A stretch of 64,000 bases of DNA from Bacteroidales bacterium (GTDB taxonomy: Bacteria; Bacteroidota; Bacteroidia; Bacteroidales; F082). This document shows, piece after piece, positions 16,500 to 24,475 of the stretch. The notes beneath the pieces are model-generated. The model was not told the DNA's origin and made no database searches. It worked only from the letters and a program-made list of their open reading frames with translations. Position 1 is the first letter of the stretch; each line of letters begins with the position of its first letter. Made by a program: the position numbers and the translations under genes. The DNA is taken from positions 1-64,000 of the forward strand of contig JAGCCO010000003.1 in NCBI GenBank assembly GCA_017651645.1, given 5' to 3'.

Positions 16500-17492
16500 T
16501 TAGTATTGTCTAAATCCAATGATCTTCCTCACTTCGTTAAGCGTCTTCGACGCGCTCTCACGGGCCTTCTCGGCACCCATGCGAGCGATACGGTCAAGGC
16601 GAGCCTCGTCACTTGAGAACTCCTTGATGCGCTCACGGATGGGAGCTACGGCCTTCTCCAGGTCATCGGCCAGTTGTTTCTTCATGTCACCATAGCGGAT
16701 AGAGCAATCGTTCCACTTTTCGTCGAAGTACTTCACCGTTTCGGGCTCGCTGACGATGTTCATCATGGTAAAGAGGTTCTGAATCACTTCCGGTTTGGGG
16801 CTGTTGGGCTCGGTCGGGCCGCTGTCGGTGACGGCACGCATCACCTTCTTGCGCATGGTCTTCTCGTCCTCGAAGAGGTAGATGCAGTTACCATCGCTCT
16901 TGCCCATCTTACCGCTGCCGTCCAGTCCCGGCACCTTGATGGCGTCGCCGCCGAAGTAATAGTTCTGCGGCTCGGGGAAGAACTCCACCTTATAGATGTT
17001 GTTGAAGCGGCGAGCGCACTTGCGGGCCATCTCCATGTTCTGCTCCTGGTCCTTACCCACAGGCACCCATTTGGCACGGTGTTGCAGGATGTCGGCAGCC
17101 ATCAGCGTGGGATAGGTAAACAAGCCAGCGTTCACATTATCAGGCTGTTGACGTGCTTTCTCCTTGAAGGTCGTCACGCGACCCAGCTCGCCGATATAGG
17201 CGTTCATGTTGAAATAGAGATACAACTCGATGGTCTCCGGCACGTCGCTCTGGATATAGATGGTGGCCTTTTCGGGGTCAATGCCGCAAGCAAGGTATTC
17301 GGCCAAGATGGTACGAGCCGATTTCTGTATGTTTTCTGGCGTAGGGTGTGTAGTCAGCGAGTGCCAGTCGGCGATGAAGAAATAGCAGTTGTAGTCTTCC
17401 TGCATCTTCACGAAGCTGCGCACAGCGCCATAATAGTTGCCGAGATGGAGGTTTCCAGTGGGGCGTATGCCGCTTAAAACGATGTCTTTCAT
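16500..17492 (-). CDS. trpS: Tryptophanyl-tRNA synthetase
   Basis: 330 residues, normal bacterial length. Class I signatures: PTGNLHLGNYYGA (HIGH equivalent, about 10-22) and GKMGKSDGN (KMSKS equivalent, about 194-202). ADWHSLTTH and VPVGKDQEQNMEMAR are also typical. It charges tRNA(Trp). The gene has its own promoter at 17545-17552, and a repeat of 7-8-mers abuts its start codon. Confidence 0.97.
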   Translation of the reverse strand: MKDIVLSGIRPTGNLHLGNYYGAVRSFVKMQEDYNCYFFIADWHSLTTHPTPENIQKSARTILAEYLACGIDPEKATIYIQSDVPETIELYLYFNMNAYIGELGRVTTFKEKARQQPDNVNAGLFTYPTLMAADILQHRAKWVPVGKDQEQNMEMARKCARRFNNIYKVEFFPEPQNYYFGGDAIKVPGLDGSGKMGKSDGNCIYLFEDEKTMRKKVMRAVTDSGPTEPNSPKPEVIQNLFTMMNIVSEPETVKYFDEKWNDCSIRYGDMKKQLADDLEKAVAPIRERIKEFSSDEARLDRIARMGAEKARESASKTLNEVRKIIGFRQY

Positions 17493-17530
17493 CAGTTATC
17501 AGTTATTCGGTTGTTCAGTTGTTCTGTTGT
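17493..17530. repeat. Degenerate 7-8-bp tandem repeat at the trpS start
   Basis: CAGTTAT, CAGTTATT, CGGTTGTT, CAGTTGTT and CTGTTGT follow directly on the start codon of trpS and fill its leader. Confidence 0.6.
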
Positions 17531-17544
17531 CAATTAATTGGGTG

Positions 17545-17552
17545 CAAAAATA
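17545..17552 (-). promoter_or_regulatory. -7 box of trpS
   Basis: TATTTTTG on the minus strand, between the rng terminator and trpS. Confidence 0.55.
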
Positions 17553-17554
17553 AG

Positions 17555-17584
17555 AAAAAACCCGCTTCGTTAAGCGGGTTTTTT
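17555..17584 (-). terminator. Terminator of rng
   Basis: Stem CCCGCTT/AAGCGGG with loop cgtt, flanked by six A and six T residues, so it can work on both strands. Only rng (minus strand) reads into it. Confidence 0.88.
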
Positions 17585-17633
17585 CGAGGTTTTTGTGGCA
17601 GTGGCTTCCTTCGACAAGCTCAGGAACATCCTA

Positions 17634-19226
17634 TTAGAGCTTAATGTCGTCGCCGTTGGCGTTCTGGAAGTTGTACTGCAGCATGTGGAATTCGGGCATC
17701 GACTGCACCTTGAATTTCTTGCCGTATTTCTTCATCCATTTGCGACGCAACGAAAACAAGCCATCTATGCAGAGGTAGGCATAGATGAAGGGATGCACCT
17801 GCAGGGTCAAGTGGTTCTCGTTTTGGTCGACCATGAGGTACTTGAGATGGTTTTCGATTTCGTCAATGAAAAGGATGGCGGGGCGGATCTTGCCTTCACC
17901 AGCGCACACAGGGCATTTCTCCTGCACCTGCACCTCTGTCTCGGGACGCACGCGCTGACGTGTGATTTGGATGAGGCCAAACTTTGTCGGGGGAAGGATG
18001 GAGTGTTTGGCTCGGTCGTGCGACATGGCTTCGACCAAGGCATCAAACAAGTCCTTGCGGTGTTTGGCTTCGTGCATGTCGATGAAGTCGACAATGATGA
18101 TTCCGCCCATGTCGCGCAGACGCAACTGACGCGCGATCTCTTTGGCGGCTTCAACGTTGACTTGGAAAGCGTTGTCTTCCTGCGAATTCTCCTTGTTCAC
18201 CCGATGTCCGCTGTTCACGTCGATGACGTGCATAGCCTCGGTGTGTTCAATGATGAGGTAAACACCGTTTTTGATGGTGACCACGCGACCGAAAAAGCCT
18301 TTGATTTGCTTGGTAACGTTAAAGAAATCAAAGATGGGCTCTTTTCCTTTGTAAAGTTGCACAATATCAACCTTTTGCGGTGCGAAGGCACTGATGTTTT
18401 TCTGGATCTCTTCATAGAGTTTCTCATCGTTCACATGGATATTGTTGAACGACTCGTTGAGTAAATCGCGCAGCATGACGCTGGTTTGGTCCATCTCGCT
18501 GACCATCCTGCCAAAGGTTGTCATCTTTTTCATCTCTATGATGCACTGTTCCCACTTGTCGATGAGCGACCTAAGGTCTGCATCGAGTTCGGCTACTTTC
18601 TTGCCTTCGGCAATAGTCCGGATGATGACGCCATAATTGGCAGGTTTAATGCTTTGAATCAGCCTTCTGAGACGATTGCGCTCTTCGCTGCTGCGGATTT
18701 TTTGTGATACCGAGATACGGTTGGAGAAGGGGACAAGGACGAGATAACGGCCCGCGAAGGAAATCTCGGCGGTGATTCTCGGTCCTTTGGTGTGGATAGG
18801 TTCTTTGGCGATCTGCACTGGCAACAGGTCACCCACGGTAAGCCAATCGCCAATTTTGCCGTTCTTGGGCAGGTCGCCTTCAAGCTTGAACTTGTCCATG
18901 GCCACATCATCATTGGCCATGATCATCTTCTTGTACTTGATCAGTGAGCTAGCCTGTAAACCAAGGTCGAGATAATGCAAAAAAGCCTCCTTAGGGTAGC
19001 CCACATCAACAAAGGCCGCGTTGAGGCCAGGCAAAATCTTCTTCACCCTGCCCAAATAGACGTCTCCAACCGCAAACTGGTTGTTGGTCTTCTCTCTGTG
19101 AAGTTCGACAAGCGTGTTGTCTTCCAGAAGAGCGATGTCAACCTCCGAAGCGTGCGAATTGATGACCAAGTCGCGCACTACAGTCTTCTGTTCTACCACA
19201 ACCTCTTGCTGTTGTTCTTCAGACAT
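17634..19226 (-). CDS. rng: Ribonuclease G/E
   Basis: 530 residues, RNase G size without the long C-terminal scaffold of RNase E. The S1 RNA-binding domain (about 38-130) has VGDVYLGRVKKILPGLNAAFVDVG. The catalytic DNase I-like part contains the metal-binding Asp pair in HVIDVNSG and GIIIVDFIDM. The Zn-link Cys pair is CPVCAGEG (about 438-445). These enzymes cut single-stranded AU-rich RNA in 16S rRNA maturation and mRNA decay. It follows the HU/small-protein transcription unit on the same strand but is separated from it by a likely terminator hairpin (19262-19305). Confidence 0.94.
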   Translation of the reverse strand: MSEEQQQEVVVEQKTVVRDLVINSHASEVDIALLEDNTLVELHREKTNNQFAVGDVYLGRVKKILPGLNAAFVDVGYPKEAFLHYLDLGLQASSLIKYKKMIMANDDVAMDKFKLEGDLPKNGKIGDWLTVGDLLPVQIAKEPIHTKGPRITAEISFAGRYLVLVPFSNRISVSQKIRSSEERNRLRRLIQSIKPANYGVIIRTIAEGKKVAELDADLRSLIDKWEQCIIEMKKMTTFGRMVSEMDQTSVMLRDLLNESFNNIHVNDEKLYEEIQKNISAFAPQKVDIVQLYKGKEPIFDFFNVTKQIKGFFGRVVTIKNGVYLIIEHTEAMHVIDVNSGHRVNKENSQEDNAFQVNVEAAKEIARQLRLRDMGGIIIVDFIDMHEAKHRKDLFDALVEAMSHDRAKHSILPPTKFGLIQITRQRVRPETEVQVQEKCPVCAGEGKIRPAILFIDEIENHLKYLMVDQNENHLTLQVHPFIYAYLCIDGLFSLRRKWMKKYGKKFKVQSMPEFHMLQYNFQNANGDDIKL

Positions 19227-19261
19227 AGTGTTTTTACTTTGGGGTTAACGTTTTGATTGAT

Positions 19262-19305
19262 AAAACAATAACACAACAATGGTCTGAGCCAATGCTGTGT
19301 TATTG
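19262..19305 (-). terminator. Probable terminator between the small-protein gene and rng
   Basis: Ten-bp stem CAATAACACA/TGTGTTATTG (19266-19275 with 19296-19305) over a 20-base loop, followed on the minus strand by TTTTAT. Confidence 0.6.
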
Positions 19306-19328
19306 CTGTGTTTAGGCTCAAGAAGAGC

Positions 19329-19418
19329 TTATTTCTTCTTGTGTCTGTCCTTTCTCAAGCGTTTTTTGCGCTTGTGGGTCGACATTTTGTGTCTTTTGTG
19401 TTTTTTACCGTTTGGCAT
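19329..19418 (-). CDS. 29-residue basic protein of the AURKAIP1/COX24 (bS22/mS38-like) type
   Basis: The frame encodes 29 residues (MPNGKKHKRHKMSTHKRKKR, then LRKDRHKKK) and then stops. About two thirds of the residues are Lys, Arg or His. The MPNGKK-KRHK-x-x-THKRKKRLRK pattern is that of the tiny AURKAIP1/COX24-domain proteins of Bacteroidota, which correspond to mitoribosomal mS38 and actinobacterial bS22 of the small subunit. It lies 26 bp behind the HU gene on the same strand and probably shares its transcript. Assignment rests on the recalled sequence pattern. Ribosome association in this phylum is an inference. Confidence 0.8.
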   Translation of the reverse strand: MPNGKKHKRHKMSTHKRKKRLRKDRHKKK

Positions 19419-19444
19419 AGTATGAAATTTTTCAGTTGTTTATC

Positions 19445-19717
19445 TTACTTGACAGCGTTCATGAAGGTCTTAGCAGGCTTGAAGGCCGGAATCTTGTGGG
19501 CCGGGATGGTGATGGCGATGTTCTTGCCAATATTACGGCCGGTCTTCTCAGCTCTCGTCTTGATGATGAAGCTACCGAAGCCTCTCAGATACACGTTTTC
19601 ACCCTTGGCCATGGCGTTCTTCACAACTTCCATGAAATTCTCAACAACATTCTGGACAGCACCTTTCTCAATGCCGGTCTTGCTTGCGATTTCAGCAACG
19701 ATTTCTGCTTTAGTCAT
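19445..19717 (-). CDS. hup: HU-family DNA-binding protein
   Basis: 90 residues, standard HU length. It starts MTKAEIVAEIASKTG, has the central RGFGSF turn (about 45-50), the beta-arm region KTRAEKTGRNIGKNIAITIPAHKIPAFKPAK with the Pro tip context, and ends in the KTFMNAV helix. HU dimers bend and package DNA. Promoter at 19767-19774. The following small basic protein gene is probably co-transcribed. Confidence 0.96.
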   Translation of the reverse strand: MTKAEIVAEIASKTGIEKGAVQNVVENFMEVVKNAMAKGENVYLRGFGSFIIKTRAEKTGRNIGKNIAITIPAHKIPAFKPAKTFMNAVK

Positions 19718-19755
19718 TTTTTTACTTATTTTATGGTTAATTGTTATGTTTGTTG

Positions 19756-19763
19756 TAAATTTG
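19756..19763 (+). promoter_or_regulatory. Possible -7 box of the mutY block
   Basis: TAAATTTG, about 98 bases before the mutY ATG, with a second match TATGTTTG at 19745-19752. It overlaps the divergent HU promoter region. Confidence 0.35.
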
Positions 19764-19766
19764 CGG

Positions 19767-19774
19767 CAAAGGTA
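19767..19774 (-). promoter_or_regulatory. -7 box of the HU gene
   Basis: TACCTTTG on the minus strand, leader about 45 bases. Confidence 0.6.
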
Positions 19775-19860
19775 CGAACATTTTTAATACGAAGACCTAA
19801 TTATTTCAAATTTTTTCTTCTAATGAGTTATAAATAAAGAATTTCGCAACAGAAATAAAG

Positions 19861-20910
19861 ATGGCCATCATACAAGACACCTTAATTAATTGGTATGACA
19901 AAAACCGACGCGACCTGCCTTGGCGGAATGCCCCGACTCCCTATCAAGTCTGGCTTTCGGAAATCATCCTGCAACAGACACGCGTCAACCAAGGCATGGA
20001 TTATTATCTTCGTTTTGTCGAGAAATGGCCCACCGTCCCTGACCTCGCCCAAGCCTCAGAAGAGGAAGTGCTGAAGATGTGGCAGGGACTTGGCTACTAC
20101 TCGCGTGCCCGCAACCTGCACAAATGCGCCAAGCAAGTCATGGAGCAATATGGGGGACAGTTTCCAGCTGATTTTGAACAACTCAAACAGCTTCAAGGCA
20201 TCGGCGAATACACTGCTGCAGCCATCGCTTCCATCGCCTTCAATCTGCCCTATGCCGTAGTCGATGGCAATGTTTATCGTGTCTTGGCCCGTCTCTTCGA
20301 CATTAACACACCTATTAATAATAATGAAGGCCAAAAACAGTTTGCCTTACTCGCCGATGAATTGCTCAACCGCAATCAACCTGGACTACACAACCAAGCC
20401 ATGATGGAATTCGGTGCCCTGCACTGCACACCTAAGAACCCCAACTGCATGCTGTGTCCATTGCAAGCCCAATGTCTTGCCTTTGAGCACCAAACCGTGA
20501 TGCAAAGGCCTGTGAAACTGGCCAAAACAAAAGTAACGACGAGATATTTCAACTATTTGGTTCTCAGAATCAACGGCAGCGTATATCTCCACAAGCGTAG
20601 CGACAACGACATTTGGAAAAACCTCTATGACTTCCCTTGTATTGAAACTTCAAAACCAATGGATGTTGAAGAAATCATAGCTTCAAAAGAATTCAAGCAA
20701 TTTATTGATAACGAAATATTTACTATCATCAAAGTCTCCCCTGTCCTTACCCACAAACTGACCCATCGCACCATTCTCGCACAATTCATCGAAATAAAAC
20801 TTGAACAAGAATTGTTGCAGATTCAAACAAAAGATTTATTTTTGGCGCATGAAACGGAATTGGGCAGTTTTCCCATTCCTCGCTTAATCGACTTATACTT
20901 AAACAATTAA
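19861..20910 (+). CDS. mutY: A/G-specific adenine glycosylase
   Basis: 349 residues. Catalytic Glu in SEIILQQTRVNQG (about 32-44), helix-hairpin-helix LQGIGEYTAAAIASIAF, catalytic Asp in AVVDGNVYRVLARL, and the 4Fe-4S loop C-x6-C-x2-C-x5-C in HCTPKNPNCMLCPLQAQC (about 188-205). The C-terminal Nudix-like domain (about 225-345) recognises 8-oxoG. It removes A mispaired with 8-oxoG. First gene of the mutY-ssb-gldE-gldD block conserved in Bacteroidota; ssb follows after 11 bp. Confidence 0.96.
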   Translation: MAIIQDTLINWYDKNRRDLPWRNAPTPYQVWLSEIILQQTRVNQGMDYYLRFVEKWPTVPDLAQASEEEVLKMWQGLGYYSRARNLHKCAKQVMEQYGGQFPADFEQLKQLQGIGEYTAAAIASIAFNLPYAVVDGNVYRVLARLFDINTPINNNEGQKQFALLADELLNRNQPGLHNQAMMEFGALHCTPKNPNCMLCPLQAQCLAFEHQTVMQRPVKLAKTKVTTRYFNYLVLRINGSVYLHKRSDNDIWKNLYDFPCIETSKPMDVEEIIASKEFKQFIDNEIFTIIKVSPVLTHKLTHRTILAQFIEIKLEQELLQIQTKDLFLAHETELGSFPIPRLIDLYLNN

Positions 20911-20921
20911 AAAACTACACT

Positions 20922-21395
20922 ATGGCAAGTTTAAACAAAGTCATCCTCATAGGCCGACTTGGGAAGACCCCTGAAGTAACCACATTTGAAAACGGCAACA
21001 AGAAAATCTCGGTCACCATGGCCACCTCAGAACGTTACCGCGACCGCGACAACAACTGGGTGGAACAGACCGACTGGCACAACATCGTGGTGTATGGCAA
21101 TCTCGCCAACGATATCGCTGAAGGCCGCCGCAACTATTCGAAAGGCGACTTGATGTATGTTGAAGGTAAACTGAAGACGCGTCAATACACTGACCAACAG
21201 GGCATCGTGCGCTATGTCACTGAGGTGAACGCCGACAAGATGATGCAACTGGCGCCAGCACGCCCCGTACAGCAGTCGTCTTACGGTCAGCCCTACACGG
21301 GAGAGCAGCCTACAGGTTACAGCCCAATTCCCTCAGTATCAGAGCATCCAGACCCGTTCCAAGGCGGCGAGCCAGAGAACGATTTGCCGTTCTGA
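20922..21395 (+). CDS. ssb: Single-stranded DNA-binding protein
   Basis: 157 residues. The OB fold (1-110) starts MASLNKVILIGRLGKTPEV and contains TDWHNIVVYGNLAN and GKLKTRQYTDQQG. A Pro/Gln-rich linker leads to the acidic tip ENDLPF, which binds partner proteins. It coats ssDNA in replication and repair. It lies 11 bp behind mutY and just ahead of gldE, which has its own promoter. Confidence 0.96.
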   Translation: MASLNKVILIGRLGKTPEVTTFENGNKKISVTMATSERYRDRDNNWVEQTDWHNIVVYGNLANDIAEGRRNYSKGDLMYVEGKLKTRQYTDQQGIVRYVTEVNADKMMQLAPARPVQQSSYGQPYTGEQPTGYSPIPSVSEHPDPFQGGEPENDLPF

Positions 21396-21429
21396 GATGA
21401 TTTATTACGCGTATGTCAGAATAATTCAC

Positions 21430-21437
21430 TAATTTTG
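21430..21437 (+). promoter_or_regulatory. -7 box of gldE-gldD
   Basis: TAATTTTG, 30 bases before the first possible gldE start (TTG at 21460). Confidence 0.55.
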
Positions 21438-21459
21438 CCGCGCAAAACACAGTACGGAC

Positions 21460-22827
21460 TTGGTCCGCACCATAAAACACACTGCTTTGGAAACACCCGA
21501 CCCTGACCCTCTCATAGGACTCCTCACCGTTGTTTCAAACAACTTCTTCACTGGATTTACCGTCAACGCCATCATTGGATTGGTTATATTGTGCCTGCTC
21601 CTCATCGCTTCGGCTCTGATTTCGAGCAGCGAGACGGCGTTTTTCTCCCTACAGCCTGCCGACATCGACGACTTGGAATCGCGCAATGATGCGAAAAGCC
21701 AATTGGTGCTCAAATTGCGTGAGGTGCCAAAGACTTTGCTTGCCACCATCTTGATTGGCAACAACTTTGTCAACGTCACCATCACCTTGCTGGCCACATA
21801 TATCATGGCGCAACTATTTGACATGGCGAACCATCCCGTGGCGGCTTTCCTGTTGGAAGTGGTGATTGTTACCTCATTGATCCTCATCGTGGGCGAAATC
21901 ACGCCGAAAATCTATGCCAGCAAGCGTCCCGTCAAAGTGGCTCGTTTCATGGCACGGCCTTTGCGTTTCCTCATCGGATTGTTCAAGCCCTTGAGCAAGC
22001 TGCTGGTCAACTCCACTTCGTTTATGGACAAGCACTTGGAGAAGAAGAAAGGCGAGATTTCAATGGAGGACCTCTCCACCGCCGTGGAAATCGCCACCGA
22101 AGAATCGACTCCGCTTGAAGAGAAACAGATGCTGAAAGGCATCGCCTCGTTTAGCGAGAAAGAGGTGAGCAATGTGATGATTCCACGTGTCGACATCATC
22201 GGGGTCGAAAAAGATATGGATTTTGCCACCATGTTGGCCATCGTCATCAAAAGCGGTTTCTCGAGGATTCCCGTCTACGACGAGACTTTGGACAAGGTGG
22301 AAGGCATCCTTTATGTGAAAGACCTTCTCCCCTATCTCGATGCCGAGTCATACGAATGGCAGAAGCTCATCCGACCTGCGTTTTATGTGCCTGAAAACCG
22401 CAAAATCAATGACCTTTTCCAAGACTTCCGCGAGAAAAAAATCCATATTGCCATTGTTGTTGATGAATACGGCGGCACTTCGGGACTCATCACCATGGAA
22501 GACGTCATCGAAGAAATTGTAGGCGAAATCAACGACGAATTCGACGAGGCCAATGTGGAAGAACACTATAAGAAGCTTGAAGACGGTTCCTATCTCTTTA
22601 AAGCTCAGACCAGTATTGTCGACTTCTGTAAAGTGTTTGGCGTCGATGAAGGCTATTTCGAGCCCATGCAGGGTGAAGCCGACACCTTGGCCGGACTCAT
22701 CCTCGAAATCGAAGGGCGCATCCCTGAGATTGGTTTCAAGTTCAATTTTGAGAAGTTCCACATGGAAATCACCGATGCCGACACCAAACGCATCAAAGAA
22801 GTAAAAGTTGTTTTTGATGAAGAATAG
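21460..22827 (+). CDS. gldE: GldE, CNNM/CorC-type membrane protein with CBS domains
   Basis: 455 residues from a TTG at 21460; a second TTG at 21487 would give a start reading ETPDPDPL that fits relatives better, and no ATG is near. The N-terminal DUF21/CNNM domain has several TM helices and the SALISSSETAFFSL motif (about 50-63). Two CBS domains follow (about 205-330: NVMIPRVDIIGVE, GFSRIPVYDETLDKVEGILYVKDLL, IHIAIVVDEYGGTSGLITMEDVIEEIVGEI), then a CorC_HlyC domain. GldE is the partner of GldD in Bacteroidota; its position between ssb and gldD supports the name. CNNM relatives move Mg2+ or related ions. Confidence 0.92.
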   Translation: MVRTIKHTALETPDPDPLIGLLTVVSNNFFTGFTVNAIIGLVILCLLLIASALISSSETAFFSLQPADIDDLESRNDAKSQLVLKLREVPKTLLATILIGNNFVNVTITLLATYIMAQLFDMANHPVAAFLLEVVIVTSLILIVGEITPKIYASKRPVKVARFMARPLRFLIGLFKPLSKLLVNSTSFMDKHLEKKKGEISMEDLSTAVEIATEESTPLEEKQMLKGIASFSEKEVSNVMIPRVDIIGVEKDMDFATMLAIVIKSGFSRIPVYDETLDKVEGILYVKDLLPYLDAESYEWQKLIRPAFYVPENRKINDLFQDFREKKIHIAIVVDEYGGTSGLITMEDVIEEIVGEINDEFDEANVEEHYKKLEDGSYLFKAQTSIVDFCKVFGVDEGYFEPMQGEADTLAGLILEIEGRIPEIGFKFNFEKFHMEITDADTKRIKEVKVVFDEE

Positions 22828-23404
22828 ACCATCCATATTGTTTGTGGCGCTTGCTATTGTGCTCATCGCCATTTCCTGCGACCGCGAGCCAAACTACTTG
22901 CCTAAGCCGCGTGGTTATTTCCGCATCGACCTGCCCGAAAAAGGCTATACCCAAGTCGACACGATTGAGCGCTATAGCTTTGAGTGCCCGCAATATGCCC
23001 TTGTCACCCCCGATCCCTATTCACCCAACGAAAAAAACTGGGTCAACATCGAGATGCCGCAATTCAAAGGCTCCATTCATCTGACACACAAGCCCGTGAA
23101 TGGCAACTTATCCAATTACCTGGAAGATGTACACTCAATGGTGACAAAACACCTACAAAAGGCCAACGGCGTACGCGACAGTCTAATTGTCAACGAGGAA
23201 CACCATGTTTACGGCCTTTTTATCGAGATGGACGGCAAAGGTGTGGCCACCCCGATGCAGTTTTATCTTACCGACAGCACAAAGAACTTCGTCCGTGGTG
23301 CCTTATACTTCAATTTCCAGCCTAACAACGACTCGATGCAGCCCGTCATCAACTTCATCCGCGAAGACATCGACCACTTGATTAATACCTTTGAGTGGAA
23401 ATAA
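22817..23404 (+). CDS. gldD: Gliding-motility lipoprotein GldD
   Basis: 195 residues from the ATG at 22817, which overlaps the end of gldE; the in-frame TTG at 22808 is less likely. The lipoprotein signal ends in ISC (Cys about 21). Family hallmarks are PKPRGYFRIDLPEKGY just after the Cys and LYFNFQPNNDSMQPVINFIREDI near the end. GldD is needed for gliding and T9SS-dependent secretion in flavobacteria. Its molecular role is unknown. Coupled translation with gldE is likely. Confidence 0.92.
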   Translation: MKNRPSILFVALAIVLIAISCDREPNYLPKPRGYFRIDLPEKGYTQVDTIERYSFECPQYALVTPDPYSPNEKNWVNIEMPQFKGSIHLTHKPVNGNLSNYLEDVHSMVTKHLQKANGVRDSLIVNEEHHVYGLFIEMDGKGVATPMQFYLTDSTKNFVRGALYFNFQPNNDSMQPVINFIREDIDHLINTFEWK

Positions 23405-23500
23405 TTTGCGGTTTTTTTCCCATCTTTTCAACAAAAAACACTATTTTCGCGGCGCGAATCAATTTTTGCGCCGATGTAAACAGAGTATTCACTTTAAAAG

Positions 23501-23512
23501 AAAGGGGGAAAG
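23501..23512 (+). promoter_or_regulatory. Purine-rich Shine-Dalgarno-like site of corA
   Basis: AAAGGGGGAAAGG-type stretch five to fifteen bases before the ATG at 23517. Such sites are rare in this phylum and none is seen before most genes here. Confidence 0.4.
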
Positions 23513-23516
23513 GCCT

Positions 23517-24434
23517 ATGATGAACAGCCTGAAAATCGGTAACTTGACTTGGCGTCATCTCAATAACCCAACGGAAGAAGACTTTGAATTCCTGAAAGAC
23601 CGATTTCATTTCCACCCTTTGGACATCGAAGACTGCAAATCCGTCAACCAACGCCCGAAAATCGACATCTACGACGACTATTATTTCCTCATCCTTCATT
23701 TCCCCAACTTCGACCGCCAAAACAAGTTCGTGAAAATCAAGGAGGTGAAGATTTTCTGGGGCAAGGACTACATCATCTCCATTGAGAAGAACCCTTGGGG
23801 CGTGTCGCAACTCTTCGAGGAATACGAGGAGCGCATCCAGAACGGCGAGGAGATGAACTTCCGTAACTCCGACATACTGCTCTACCGTATCCTTGAGAAG
23901 CTGATGACCGAATCAGTGTATCTGCTGCGCAAGGTCGGTTTGGACGTTGAGTTAATCAACCGCGAGTTGCTGCAGGAGAAACAGGTGAAGATCATCGAGC
24001 GCATCAGCGTGACACGAAAGAACCTCATCCTCATCAACACCATCTTCAAGCCGCAGTTGCGACTCTTCCACTTGTTTGAAACAGGTAAGGTTACTGGCTT
24101 CACCGACGATGTGGAGTACATGGAAGACTACTGGGGCAACATCCTCGACTATCTGCAGAAGGTATGGGATATGACAGAGGACTACGAGGAATTGATTGAA
24201 GGCCTCTCCATGACTTTCGACTCAATGCAGACCAACAAGACCAACGAGACGATGAAGATCCTGACCCTCGTGTCGACTATCATCCTGCCTTTGACCTTCA
24301 TCACAGGTCTCTATGGCATGAACGTCGGACTGCCTTTCCAAGACAAGGCCTGGGCGTTTTGGGCCATCATGGGATTTATGGCCTTGGTCGCCACTGGATT
24401 CTATATCTATTTCAGACACAAGAAAATGATGTGA
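23517..24434 (+). CDS. corA: CorA-family Mg2+/Co2+ transporter
   Basis: 305 residues from the ATG at 23517, next to the purine-rich site; the in-frame extension to 23391 runs back into gldD and has no homologous look. The cytoplasmic alpha/beta domain (1-240) is acidic and helix-rich (MEDYWGNILDYLQKVWDMTEDYEEL). The first TM ends in the selectivity motif YGMNV (about 268-272), and a second TM and KKMM follow. CorA pentamers carry Mg2+ inward down the membrane potential. Convergent with the endonuclease gene. Confidence 0.93.
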   Translation: MMNSLKIGNLTWRHLNNPTEEDFEFLKDRFHFHPLDIEDCKSVNQRPKIDIYDDYYFLILHFPNFDRQNKFVKIKEVKIFWGKDYIISIEKNPWGVSQLFEEYEERIQNGEEMNFRNSDILLYRILEKLMTESVYLLRKVGLDVELINRELLQEKQVKIIERISVTRKNLILINTIFKPQLRLFHLFETGKVTGFTDDVEYMEDYWGNILDYLQKVWDMTEDYEELIEGLSMTFDSMQTNKTNETMKILTLVSTIILPLTFITGLYGMNVGLPFQDKAWAFWAIMGFMALVATGFYIYFRHKKMM

Positions 24435-24439
24435 TGTAT

Positions 24440-24467
24440 GTAGAGGCGTACGGCCGTACGTCTCTAC
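24440..24467. repeat. 28-nt palindrome, copy A
   Basis: GTAGAGGCG, palindromic centre TACGGCCGTA, then CGTCTCTAC minus one base of register. It lies between the convergent ends of corA and the endonuclease gene, where it could act as a two-way terminator. Related copies: 32068-32095, 47278-47305, 59846-59873. Confidence 0.8.
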
Positions 24468-24475
24468 GACACACA

